Shown here piece by piece: positions 16,811 through 24,965 of a DNA stretch of 64,000 nt (the stretch's first letter is position 1; the number at the start of each line of letters is the position of its first letter). The notes below the pieces were generated by a model, which did not search any database, was not told the origin of the DNA, and worked only from the letters and a program-made list of their open reading frames with translations. Origin of the DNA: Mycolicibacterium aurum (lineage in GTDB: Bacteria > Actinomycetota > Actinomycetes > Mycobacteriales > Mycobacteriaceae); NCBI RefSeq assembly GCF_900637195.1, contig NZ_LR134356.1, positions 5,270,001 to 5,334,000 on the forward strand. Reading direction: 5' to 3'. Made by a program: the position numbers and the translations under genes.

Positions 16811-17815
16811 TTACCGGGTGTTCTGCGAGTTGCTGATTCGCGAGTATCCCTCAACCCGGTAATTGAGAAGCCCGGCAAACTGCCCACACGCATAGAAAAG
16901 GCTGAAGTACGGCCGTGCCTGAACGGGGCGACGGGTTGCGAAGCCAATTCCGAGAAACACGACGCCGTACACACCGCTCCTGACGGCTCTTCCCAGCGAA
17001 GCCAACAAAGAATCATGGTGCTTGCGCAGCACACGGGTCTCGTTGGCACCCTCTCGAATCGCGCGGCGACGCACCCAACGCAAGGACTGTCTGTCAGCGG
17101 GCACCTCTTCGTACACCACCGCGTCGGCGCAGAAAAGCGTGACAGCCCCCGCCATTCGTATTCCGTAGAAGAAGTCCGTGTCCTCACCGCCCGTCGCCGA
17201 GAACGACGGGTCGAATCGGGGCGAGCCGGCCCGCTCCCACATGTGACGGAGCAACAGCGTGTTGTGCGTCGGTGCGTGGCGCAGTCGCTCGCCGCTTGCA
17301 TGGGACCGGGCCTTGAAGAAGCCGCCACGCTGCACCCAATCCGGTGCGGGTTGAAGAAAGGCGCTGACCACTGGGCCCACCACCACGTCCGCTCCCGTCT
17401 GGGCTGCGAACGTGGTGAGGGTGGTCAGCCAATCCGGGTGCACCCACTCGTCGTCATCAACGAAGATGACGCCTTTGTATCGATCGCTGAAGTGATCGAG
17501 TGCGCGGTTCCGGGCTGCCGAGATACCGGGCTCGGGCTCAACGACATAGGTTGGGCTCAGCGAATGGTTGACTGCGACCGAACGCGCAGATTCCTCGGCA
17601 TCGTTGTCGACGACGACGACATCCACGTTCGTCGACGAGATGGCCGCCTGCACACTGTCGAGTAGTCGCTGCAGCCCCGCAGGGCGAAGGTATGTAGCGA
17701 TAGCGATCAGGTAGTGGTCGGCCACTGCGCAATTGTTCCACTGGTCACTCGACGGCAGTAGCGGATTACCTGGCGCCCCGCCGGTAGCATCCACACCGTA
17801 CCCGTGTGCCGTCAT
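16811..17815 (-). CDS. Family 2 glycosyltransferase
   Basis: A 334-residue GT-A fold enzyme: LIAIATYLRPAGLQRLLDSV begins the catalytic domain at about residue 36, VVVVDND is the first nucleotide-binding aspartate region, GISAARNRAL follows, and VDDDEW supplies the metal-binding DxD. An acceptor region includes GGEDTDFFYG, the usual ED motif of GT2 enzymes. A start at GTG (VADHYLI) is possible, because the first ~30 residues look non-domain. The ATG end lies close to the divergent polymerase gene. The sugar transferred is unknown. Confidence 0.83.
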   Translation of the reverse strand: MTAHGYGVDATGGAPGNPLLPSSDQWNNCAVADHYLIAIATYLRPAGLQRLLDSVQAAISSTNVDVVVVDNDAEESARSVAVNHSLSPTYVVEPEPGISAARNRALDHFSDRYKGVIFVDDDEWVHPDWLTTLTTFAAQTGADVVVGPVVSAFLQPAPDWVQRGGFFKARSHASGERLRHAPTHNTLLLRHMWERAGSPRFDPSFSATGGEDTDFFYGIRMAGAVTLFCADAVVYEEVPADRQSLRWVRRRAIREGANETRVLRKHHDSLLASLGRAVRSGVYGVVFLGIGFATRRPVQARPYFSLFYACGQFAGLLNYRVEGYSRISNSQNTR

Positions 17816-17853
17816 GTCGGCGCCTTTGCCCTTGCCGTGCGAGCGGAGAGCCG

Positions 17854-19143
17854 ATGCATCAGCGAAGCCGGCTGTTCATCAGCCGTGATGCTGCAGCCGT
17901 GTTGCTCATCGTCGTCTTGTGGTGTCGGACAATCGGCTCGTTCACTGTGTTGTCCCTGACAGCCGAGAAGGTGTTTGTCCCGATCGGCACCGATCCGATC
18001 TGGTCGCCTGCCGCGAACGTGGTCTCGAAGGGGTTCTACCTGCTGGCGGTAGGTATCAGCGTCGGCGTCATCCTGTTTCGCCTCAACGACATCACGCGCC
18101 CGGGACTGTGGCGCCTCGTTGTCCTGCTGGCGCCGTGGCTGTTCCTTCTGACGCGCGACCTGTATCTCGGCACCAGGCCAAATGCCGAGGGTGTGCTCTA
18201 CCTGGTCGTGGTCGTGGCGCTGGCCGCGTTACGTCCCCACGCTCGTGTGCTCATCGCACTGGGCGCCCTGGTGGTGGCTACGGCCGTCATCGCAATCGCG
18301 CTCGGTTTGCTGCAACCGGATGCGGGCCGCGTGCACGCTGCGGAAGGGGTCTTGCAGGAACGTCCCGACAAGGCGGTATTCCCGTCACTGGGACTGCTGC
18401 AAGGGATGTTCACGGCCGAGAACAGTCTGGGCGTGTACCTGTCGATCGGGATCGCAGCAGTGGCAATGCTGCCGCGCTGGTGGCTGCGGATCCCCGGGCT
18501 GGGGATCGTGGGGTTCGCAATCTGCTGGTCCTCGGCTCGGAATTCCATGTTTGCGGCAGCGTCAATGCTGGCCCTGGGCGCCGTGATCTGGATCATCGCG
18601 GAGTTGGGATGGCGCCGCTCCGCGTCGGCGGTGGCCCGCGCGTCCATCGTGACCGCCGTCGCGGGGATGTGTGCGCTGCCATTGACGGGGTGGCTGTCAC
18701 ATGGAGGATGGGATGACGACGCGTACACGGGCCGCGGCGTCATCTGGAATGGCTCGCTGACGCAGTGGTCCTCGCGGGAATTCTGGTTCGGCGGCGGAAG
18801 GGATTGGTATGAGCGTATCGCGGAAAGCGACACGTCTCCGTTGATCTCCGGTGCCTATTCGGGTCACAACGAGTTCGTGCACCTGCTTGCCACAGGCGGA
18901 ATCATGCTCGCGTTTCTCGCGATCGGGTCGCTGCTCGTCCAGGCGTATGGCGTCACCATGCCCCGAAGCCGCTACCTCGTACCGGGGGCGATGGTGGTCA
19001 CGGGGATCGCCCTCAGCGGTTGGCTCGAGGTGCCGTTGGGTTACGTGAACTGGTCGATGTACTGGACCGTCACATTCGTCCCACTTGCGGTGTTGTTCTT
19101 GGCCCCACCGAGCAATGTGGATCCCGAACGCAGTAGTCGATGA
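17854..19143 (+). CDS. Wzy/O-antigen ligase-like polysaccharide polymerase
   Basis: A 429-residue polytopic membrane protein with about ten hydrophobic segments and a large loop near residues 300-350 (YTGRGVIWNGS through SGAYSGHNEFVHLLATGG). That loop, with its R-G...W and H-N-E-F-V-H pattern, is typical of the Wzy_C/O-antigen ligase superfamily. The frame is open 16 codons upstream, but I choose the ATG giving MHQRSRLF, which avoids overlapping the divergent glycosyltransferase. It overlaps the GH6 gene downstream by four bases (ATGA). Likely polymerises or transfers lipid-linked repeat units outside the plasma membrane. Confidence 0.82.
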   Translation: MHQRSRLFISRDAAAVLLIVVLWCRTIGSFTVLSLTAEKVFVPIGTDPIWSPAANVVSKGFYLLAVGISVGVILFRLNDITRPGLWRLVVLLAPWLFLLTRDLYLGTRPNAEGVLYLVVVVALAALRPHARVLIALGALVVATAVIAIALGLLQPDAGRVHAAEGVLQERPDKAVFPSLGLLQGMFTAENSLGVYLSIGIAAVAMLPRWWLRIPGLGIVGFAICWSSARNSMFAAASMLALGAVIWIIAELGWRRSASAVARASIVTAVAGMCALPLTGWLSHGGWDDDAYTGRGVIWNGSLTQWSSREFWFGGGRDWYERIAESDTSPLISGAYSGHNEFVHLLATGGIMLAFLAIGSLLVQAYGVTMPRSRYLVPGAMVVTGIALSGWLEVPLGYVNWSMYWTVTFVPLAVLFLAPPSNVDPERSSR

Positions 19144-20177
19144 GCGGCGGCAGAAAGGGTGCGGCTTCGTCGCGGTGGCAGCGGGTCGCGCGACGAGAAG
19201 GGCGCTTCATATTCGCGATGGCAGCCGTGGTGGTCGTCACCGTCCTCCTGGTGGCCATCGGCGCAGCAACACATGCGGGGCAACGCCCTAACGCCCCAAG
19301 CCCGGGCATGGTGGCCGGCAGCTCGCCGATCGACACCAAGTTGTATACCGATCCCGATGTGCTGGCAGCTGCGGCGGCGCGGGAGGATCCGCGTCTCGCC
19401 CCGATCGCGGACACGCCGCAGGCCAAGTGGTTCAGCGACTGGTCCACCTCCGCGACGGTCCGCAGCGATGTGGGCGACTACCTGGCAGGCGCGGCAGCGG
19501 CGAATGCAGTCCCGACTATGGTGCTCTACCGCATCCCTGCGCTCGACTGCGGCGGGGGTGCGCGCGACGAGCAGGTGTACAAGGGTGCGCCCACTGAGCA
19601 GGAGTACAAGGACTGGGTAGACGGCGCTGCCGAAGCGTTGACGGGGCACGGCGACGCGATCGTCATCCTCGAACCTGACGCACTGCCCCAGCTGGGACAC
19701 TGCGAGCAGGGCGACCGCGTGGGTCTACTGCGTCACGCGGTCGACGCGCTTTCGGCGACGGGCGCGCGGATCTATATTGACGCTGGACATGAAAACTGGG
19801 TGACTGCAGCGGAAACCGCGAACCGGCTGAAAAGCGTGGGCATCGACAAGGTTGCGGGGTTCAGCCTCAACGTGTCCAACTACAACACGACAGAGGGTGA
19901 GGTGCTGTTCGCCGAGAGCGTGCGGTTCCACCTCAACGAGCTCGGCGTCACCGACCCGCACTACGTGATCGACACCAGCCGGAATGGGGCAGGCCCGCAG
20001 GACCACTACTGCAACGCGCCGGGCGCTCGGTTGGGACAGGCACCGCAGCTGTTCCGCGGTGGGGCCCTTGATGGCCTTCTGTGGGTGAAAAATCCTGGAG
20101 AGACCGACGGGGTGTGCCAGGGGGCACCGATCATCGGGTTCTGGGCATCCGCCGCCCTGAGCCTGCTCGGGCTCTAG
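19140..20177 (+). CDS. Membrane-anchored glycoside hydrolase family 6 (cellulase-type)
   Basis: A 345-residue protein with a cytoplasmic basic N-terminus, one membrane helix (~23-43) and an extracytoplasmic GH6 domain. Catalytic-region landmarks: Asp136 in LDCGGG, the general acid Asp180 in ILEPDALP, DTSRNGAGP, and Asp323 in WVKNPGETDG. GH6 enzymes cut beta-1,4-glucans with inversion. It is coupled to the polymerase gene by an ATGA overlap. Placement in a polysaccharide locus suggests trimming or release of a beta-1,4-linked polymer, comparable to the cellulases accompanying bacterial cellulose synthases, rather than nutrition. Confidence 0.88.
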   Translation: MSGGRKGAASSRWQRVARREGRFIFAMAAVVVVTVLLVAIGAATHAGQRPNAPSPGMVAGSSPIDTKLYTDPDVLAAAAAREDPRLAPIADTPQAKWFSDWSTSATVRSDVGDYLAGAAAANAVPTMVLYRIPALDCGGGARDEQVYKGAPTEQEYKDWVDGAAEALTGHGDAIVILEPDALPQLGHCEQGDRVGLLRHAVDALSATGARIYIDAGHENWVTAAETANRLKSVGIDKVAGFSLNVSNYNTTEGEVLFAESVRFHLNELGVTDPHYVIDTSRNGAGPQDHYCNAPGARLGQAPQLFRGGALDGLLWVKNPGETDGVCQGAPIIGFWASAALSLLGL

Positions 20178-20215
20178 GCAGCTCAGGAGCCGGCACTCGA
20201 AAACCGGCCAGACAC

Positions 20216-21085
20216 CTACTGCAAGAACACTTTGCGGATATCGGCGACCGCAGTGCGGGATTTCGCCGACACCATCACGGAGTGATGTTCGGGCGACAGC
20301 TTTGCTTTGAGCTGCTCGAGTCCTGCCACATCCAGAGGCACCGGATCCCAGTGGTTCAGGGTGCGGATTGTGTCGTCGTTCCAATGTCCCGAATCTTCGC
20401 CCAGCACCTCTGTCACGTAGAGGCCGTAGAGGATGTACTCGGAAAACCTGTACAGGGGCGCCACGGTTCGCTCCCACTTCCGATGGCCGACGCTCTCCAG
20501 CCGCCGCTGCATGCTCAGAACATTGTCGCGCCGCCAGCAGATGGCGTTGCCAATGTAATTCGTGTCGTACTCCTGCTCCTCGGGTAGCCCGAGTATGCGC
20601 GCAGCGATGGCATGCCAACGATCGTTGTTGGCGATCTTTCCGCGCTGCCCGGTTTCGACGAACAACGGCACCCTGCCGTCGCGCTCGTAGGCCCGAGGAT
20701 CGTAGGGCGCAACGAAGAAGACATCGGAATCGGTGTAGAGCAGGACGTCATCGTCGACCGCGTTGGGAATGGAGATTTTGACGATCTGCTGCAGGATCCA
20801 GTTCTTGACCGGACGCGTCCGGAAACTGAACCAAAATCGGCGTACACCGGGAATCCGTATCAGCCAGTTCGGAACGATGTCCTCGACGATGAGTATCCGG
20901 GTGCGCGCCGATTCCAAGGGTTTGAACATCGGCACGTCGCGCCGGTCGACTACCAGGTAGTGCCGCAAATAAGGTGCAGCCCAACGCTCGACGCTCTCGA
21001 CCAGCAGGGCGCATCGGTCAAAATCCAGGCGAAAGCTAGGCGTCACCAGCGCATACGAGAGGGGCTGTTTGGCCGGGGTGTTCAT
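20216..21085 (-). CDS. Glycosyltransferase-like protein, DUF6492 type
   Basis: A 289-residue soluble protein with SYALVTPSFRLDFDRCALLVESV at the start, a DDDVLLYTDSDVFFV segment that fits a GT-A DxD metal site (~118-130), and NYIGNAICWRR later. This resembles DUF6492, a glycosyltransferase-like family seen in capsule and exopolysaccharide loci. An in-frame TTG lies two codons upstream of the chosen ATG. It is convergent with the GH6 gene and starts a run of minus-strand genes. Donor and acceptor are unknown. Confidence 0.7.
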   Translation of the reverse strand: MNTPAKQPLSYALVTPSFRLDFDRCALLVESVERWAAPYLRHYLVVDRRDVPMFKPLESARTRILIVEDIVPNWLIRIPGVRRFWFSFRTRPVKNWILQQIVKISIPNAVDDDVLLYTDSDVFFVAPYDPRAYERDGRVPLFVETGQRGKIANNDRWHAIAARILGLPEEQEYDTNYIGNAICWRRDNVLSMQRRLESVGHRKWERTVAPLYRFSEYILYGLYVTEVLGEDSGHWNDDTIRTLNHWDPVPLDVAGLEQLKAKLSPEHHSVMVSAKSRTAVADIRKVFLQ

Positions 21086-21257
21086 CGTCAAAGTCTAGGG
21101 GCTCTTCATGATTGAGGGTGTAGTTGGGGCAGAATCCGCCGGTTTCGGTGCTGACCGGCGCCGCGAGGATCCGAACATTTCGAGGCGGCCGCTGATGACT
21201 TCGGACAGCTCGCGGTTCCGGCAACTTCGACGCCGTAATCACTCCCTCGCAATGCCT

Positions 21258-22109
21258 TCAGATCTTGTAAGCCTCACGCCAGAATCCCACCGGATTGCGG
21301 ATTGCGCGTGCGAGCTTCGCACGCTGCATCCGGGCATGGTCCTTCTTCAACTCCGGCGCGAACGGGCCGGGGCCCGCGGTGAGGTAGCCCCACAGCAACG
21401 CGAACGCGCCGATCACGTACGGACGCCGAGCTATGTATCGGAGGCAATGCACGAGGAAGTAGGGAAAGGAGTAGCCGATCCACCGACTAGTCCGACCGTT
21501 GCGGTATCGCCCCTGGATCTCGCCCGCGCTCGCGCCGATGGCTCGCGCCAGTTCGAAATGGGCGCCGGTGTCCACGCGGGTTTCCAGACCCGCGTAGTAG
21601 CTCACCGCGATCTCGTCGATCGCATCGAAGCCGTGCGCCGCCACCAGCGACTCGGTCGCCCGGTACGCGTCTATCGTGTACAACTTCACCGGTCCGGGCA
21701 CGTGAAACTTCTGCTCGGCCATGCCCCTGGTGGCGATGACGCCGCCCGCTACGCCGACTCGGCCTTGCGCAAGTTCGATTACTCGTTCGAGGTAGTCGGG
21801 GGCCAGTCGCGCATCCGCGTCCAGCTTCATCACGTGCGAATACGGTTTCAGCGGTAGCGTTTTGTCAACGCCGAAACGCCACGCTTTGAACTCCGATCCG
21901 CCGAGCAGCCCGCCGTCGTTGGTCTTCGACAGCACCGTAGCCAGGTTTTCGGTGTCCGCCTCCGCGAGACGTTCGGCGGTCCCGTCGGTACTCCCGTCGT
22001 CGACCACTACCCAGTCGAAGTCCCGGAATCGCTGCGCTTGAAGGGTGGCGACGAGACCCGACACGTTGTCGGCTTCGTTGTACATCGGCGTGACGATCAG
22101 CAGCGTCAT
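21258..22109 (-). CDS. Family 2 glycosyltransferase
   Basis: A 283-residue GT2 enzyme: LLIVTPMYNEADNV opens the domain, VVVDDGSTDGT (~34-44) binds the nucleotide, MKLDADARL holds the DxD-type metal site. A hydrophobic segment near 225-250 may associate it with the membrane, but there is no multi-helix transporter domain, so it is not a BcsA-like synthase. Its ATG overlaps the stop of the WecG/TagA-type gene (ATGA), which implies sequential action on the same lipid-linked glycan. Sugar specificity unknown. Confidence 0.83.
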   Translation of the reverse strand: MTLLIVTPMYNEADNVSGLVATLQAQRFRDFDWVVVDDGSTDGTAERLAEADTENLATVLSKTNDGGLLGGSEFKAWRFGVDKTLPLKPYSHVMKLDADARLAPDYLERVIELAQGRVGVAGGVIATRGMAEQKFHVPGPVKLYTIDAYRATESLVAAHGFDAIDEIAVSYYAGLETRVDTGAHFELARAIGASAGEIQGRYRNGRTSRWIGYSFPYFLVHCLRYIARRPYVIGAFALLWGYLTAGPGPFAPELKKDHARMQRAKLARAIRNPVGFWREAYKI

Positions 22110-22888
22110 GAATTTTCCCCCCGTGTGCCCGAACCGGCGTGAGACTGCCGGACAACCTTCAGAAATGGAACCACGTCACCGACGTAACGCTTCAAGAGTC
22201 GGGCGGGGTCGGTCAGGATGCGGTGCAACCACTCGATTCCGAGACGCTGCATCCACATCGGCGCGCGGCGGGCCGCCTCGCCTGCGACGAAGTCGATGGA
22301 CGCGCCGACGCCCATCAGCACAGCGGTTACGCCGTCGGCATCAAGCAGACTTACCGCGACCCGCTCCTGTAGCGGAGAACCGACACCTACCAGCACGATA
22401 TCCGCCTTGAATGCGGCCACCCGCTGAGCGAGCGCACGGACGTTGTCGGCTGAACCGAGCCATCCCACCGGAGCTTGTTCCGACTCGACAAGCCAACCAC
22501 TTTCGCGGAAGACCGCCGACGCAGCTGCAAGCGACGACGGCGTTGAGCCACCGACGAGGAAAATGCGGCGTCCTCCGCCGGGCGTACGGGACAGGGTTTG
22601 CGTGATCCCACTTCCGGTGGATCGGCCCGAAATCTCAGCACCCAGGCTTTTCGCGAGCCTTACCACCGGCCAGCCATCCGCGAGAATGAGTCCTGCCCGT
22701 CCGTAAATCGAGCCCAACTCAGCTGAAGACTGAAGCCTCGCAATATGATTCATGTTCGGAGTCACGACAAGGTGGGGTGTTCCCGCGGTGAGCGGAGCGC
22801 TGCGGGTCAGGACGGCTTCGATGACGTCCGGCTCGCTTATCTGCGACACGTTGAAGCGGGCATACCGTGTGACAATCGGTCGCGACAT
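22106..22888 (-). CDS. WecG/TagA/CpsF-family glycosyltransferase
   Basis: A 260-residue protein of the GT26 family. TPNMNHIARLQSS (~44-56) carries the conserved Asn pair, LADGWPVV the catalytic Asp, followed by RIFLVGGSTPSS and VGVGSPLQE, then the C-terminal APMWMQRLGIEWLHRI and a basic amphipathic tail that binds membrane. The family adds the second sugar, such as ManNAc or ManNAcA, to a polyprenyl-PP-sugar. Upstream in-frame codons are open to 22972, but ATG 22888 (preceded by GTG) fits the domain start. Overlaps the GT2 gene by four bases. Confidence 0.85.
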   Translation of the reverse strand: MSRPIVTRYARFNVSQISEPDVIEAVLTRSAPLTAGTPHLVVTPNMNHIARLQSSAELGSIYGRAGLILADGWPVVRLAKSLGAEISGRSTGSGITQTLSRTPGGGRRIFLVGGSTPSSLAAASAVFRESGWLVESEQAPVGWLGSADNVRALAQRVAAFKADIVLVGVGSPLQERVAVSLLDADGVTAVLMGVGASIDFVAGEAARRAPMWMQRLGIEWLHRILTDPARLLKRYVGDVVPFLKVVRQSHAGSGTRGENS

Positions 22889-23001
22889 CACATTTCCCCA
22901 TCGGCCCTCAAGATTGCGAAACTGCGGGTGACCGATGGGCGGGCGCTTCGCCCCGTCGACACCCGACTCCACCTAAACGGAAATGAGCCGTGAGCGAAAG
23001 G

Positions 23002-24369
23002 CTATCGAGAAGATGTCGCCTCAATGTTTCGGTCCTCTTCGTCGGCCGGCGCGGGGGGCTCGACCTTGCGAACCCGTGACAACACCACACCGAGGATCTT
23101 GGCTCCGGCGTGCCGCAACGAGTCAGTGGCAAGGAGCAGCTCCGCGCGTCGCGTGGTCGCCGCCTCCGCGACCACGACCACGTTGGCGATGTTCTGGGTG
23201 AAGCGCGAAGCCTCGCTCAAGTTCGTGATCGGCGGGGCGTCCACGATGACCACATCGAAATGGTCGGCGAGATCCCTCATCAAGGCGCCGAACTTCTCGC
23301 CGGCGAGCATCTCACCCACGTCGATGGCGCTTCCGCCGCACGGGACAATGGTGAAACCGCCCCAGTTGGTGTGGAGCACCGAATCGTCGAGCTCGATGCG
23401 GCCCGAAATCACATCGGTGATCCCCCGGGTCTGAGGGATACCGAGCTGAGCAGCCAGACGGCCCCCTCGCACATCGGCGTCGATGAAGACCACCCGGTTG
23501 CCGGCTTCGGCGAGCGCGCCGGCGATGTTGGACGCCACCATCGTCTTGCCTGCACCAGCCCGCGGAGAGGTGAAGACCACCGATGCCGGCGTCCCGTCGA
23601 CCGCGTAGAGAACGTCGATGGCAATCCGACGGAGGATGGTCTGCAGATCGGGTCGCTGTTCCGTGAATTGCAGCAGAGTCCGCGCGGTGGCGCCACGTAT
23701 CGTCGGTGTTCCGCCCAGATACGGAACGCCCAAAGCGGTCACGTCGCGGCGCCCACGCACTCGTGTGTCGAAGTTGTCTGCGACCAGTGCGGCGAATATC
23801 GCGGCGAAGAATGCCAGTCCAACCGCGACGACCAGGTTCAGCAGGACTTTCGGGGACGACGCCTTGTCTGGGATATCGGCAGGCTGTAGCACGGAAACCT
23901 TGACCGGCGACTCCGCGACCGTGGCGGTGCCTTCCAGGCCGGCTATCGCTGCCGGCATCACAGCGGCGATGCGATTGGCAGTGGAGGCAGCTTCCTCGGC
24001 CGTCGGCGCCGATACCGACAGGTTGATCACCGACGTGCTCGACGGGATCGTGACTTCTATCCGTTCGACCAGCTCGTGCACTGTGACACCCAAGCCCAGC
24101 GAGTCGATGACCGGTTGCAGAACCTGGTTGGTGGTCACCACTTGCGCATAGGTGTTCATGCGATCCGAGACGTACACCTCTCCGACTTGGCGAGTTGCTA
24201 TCTCTGTCTGCGCGGATAGGTTGGGCGTGAACACCATTCGAACGTCCGTGGTGTAGGCCACCGGCATGAGGAATCCCGCGCCCGCTATCGCGGCACCGAC
24301 CAAGACGAAGACGGAAACGAATACCGGCCAACGCCGTATCAGCCTGCGGCAGTAGCTACGAAGGTCCAT
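23002..24369 (-). CDS. Wzz/BY-kinase-like polysaccharide co-polymerase without a tyrosine tail
   Basis: A 455-residue protein: N-terminal membrane helix (~15-34), periplasmic Wzz domain with VYVSDRMNTYAQVV and the PxxP-type segment LQPADIPDKA, second helix (~175-197), then a cytoplasmic P-loop domain with Walker A SPRAGAGKT (268-276), A' VVFIDAD (293-299) and B VVIVDAPP (373-380). These are the parts of a bacterial tyrosine kinase/chain-length regulator. The C-terminus (DEEDRNIEATSSR) has no tyrosine cluster. An ORF extension upstream to 24471 looks non-domain. It is divergent from the BcsB-like gene. Confidence 0.85.
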   Translation of the reverse strand: MDLRSYCRRLIRRWPVFVSVFVLVGAAIAGAGFLMPVAYTTDVRMVFTPNLSAQTEIATRQVGEVYVSDRMNTYAQVVTTNQVLQPVIDSLGLGVTVHELVERIEVTIPSSTSVINLSVSAPTAEEAASTANRIAAVMPAAIAGLEGTATVAESPVKVSVLQPADIPDKASSPKVLLNLVVAVGLAFFAAIFAALVADNFDTRVRGRRDVTALGVPYLGGTPTIRGATARTLLQFTEQRPDLQTILRRIAIDVLYAVDGTPASVVFTSPRAGAGKTMVASNIAGALAEAGNRVVFIDADVRGGRLAAQLGIPQTRGITDVISGRIELDDSVLHTNWGGFTIVPCGGSAIDVGEMLAGEKFGALMRDLADHFDVVIVDAPPITNLSEASRFTQNIANVVVVAEAATTRRAELLLATDSLRHAGAKILGVVLSRVRKVEPPAPADEEDRNIEATSSR

Positions 24370-24965
24370 ATTCCACCAGACTTGTCGGCACCAGAAAACG
24401 CGAGCCTGCGCGTCAGCGGTGGCCTGCTCCCTTCGTCTGACAATAGCGCGAGGAATGCGCGCCGAACGCATGGACTACACGAATGTCACGGACGGAGTTT
24501 GCCACAGATTCACGTCGCTCTCGTCGTCATAGCTCGTACCGGCTGGTGACAAACGGGAGAGTCCGCAGCGACGCGGGATCCCATCACGGGGGCGCGGATA
24601 TCAATGGTCCGAGCGCGACAGGGTGAGCCTGCGTTCGGTCCCCACTGCGGGGAGTTCGAGGTTCGCTGACTGCCTCGTTGCGGGTGTCCGCCCGCGTTGT
24701 GAACACGTACCGTCGATCACCTGTTTTCATGCGCCATTCGCGAGTCCGGGCATGACTCAGAACAGACAGAATTGTCGCACTTGCCCTGCTAGGGTACTAA
24801 TCCGGCCAGCTTTGCTGGGGCCTGTGAAGACTCTCGAAAGTGGAACTGCGTGAATTCGATCGGTTCGGTCCGGCTTCCGGCCCCGCAGCAACTACCGACG
24901 CAAGGCGACCCTGACGAAGGTGGTCGTTCACGATCCGAGCACCAACTCCTGCTCCGAGGAACGGC
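24370..24965. other. Long intergenic region between the Wzz-like and BcsB-like genes
   Basis: About 600 bases between two divergent genes. The left ~100 bases overlap an upstream open frame of the Wzz-like gene that I do not regard as coding. I see no domain-bearing ORF on either strand. The region is less GC-rich than its surroundings by eye and probably carries promoters for both directions plus an unusually long leader for the BcsB-like mRNA. A GAGGAA ribosome site lies just before ATG 24966. Confidence 0.5.
24772..24800 (+). promoter_or_regulatory. Candidate promoter of the BcsB-like operon
   Basis: TTGTCG, 17 bases, then TACTAA(T) resembles a SigA-type -35/-10 pair. It would leave a ~160-base leader before ATG 24966. 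Seen by eye only. Confidence 0.35.

Noticed and set aside
21258..22109. GT2 enzyme as a BcsA-like cellulose synthase
   Set aside because: It is too short (283 residues), with at most one hydrophobic segment, no PilZ domain and no synthase QxxRW motif region.
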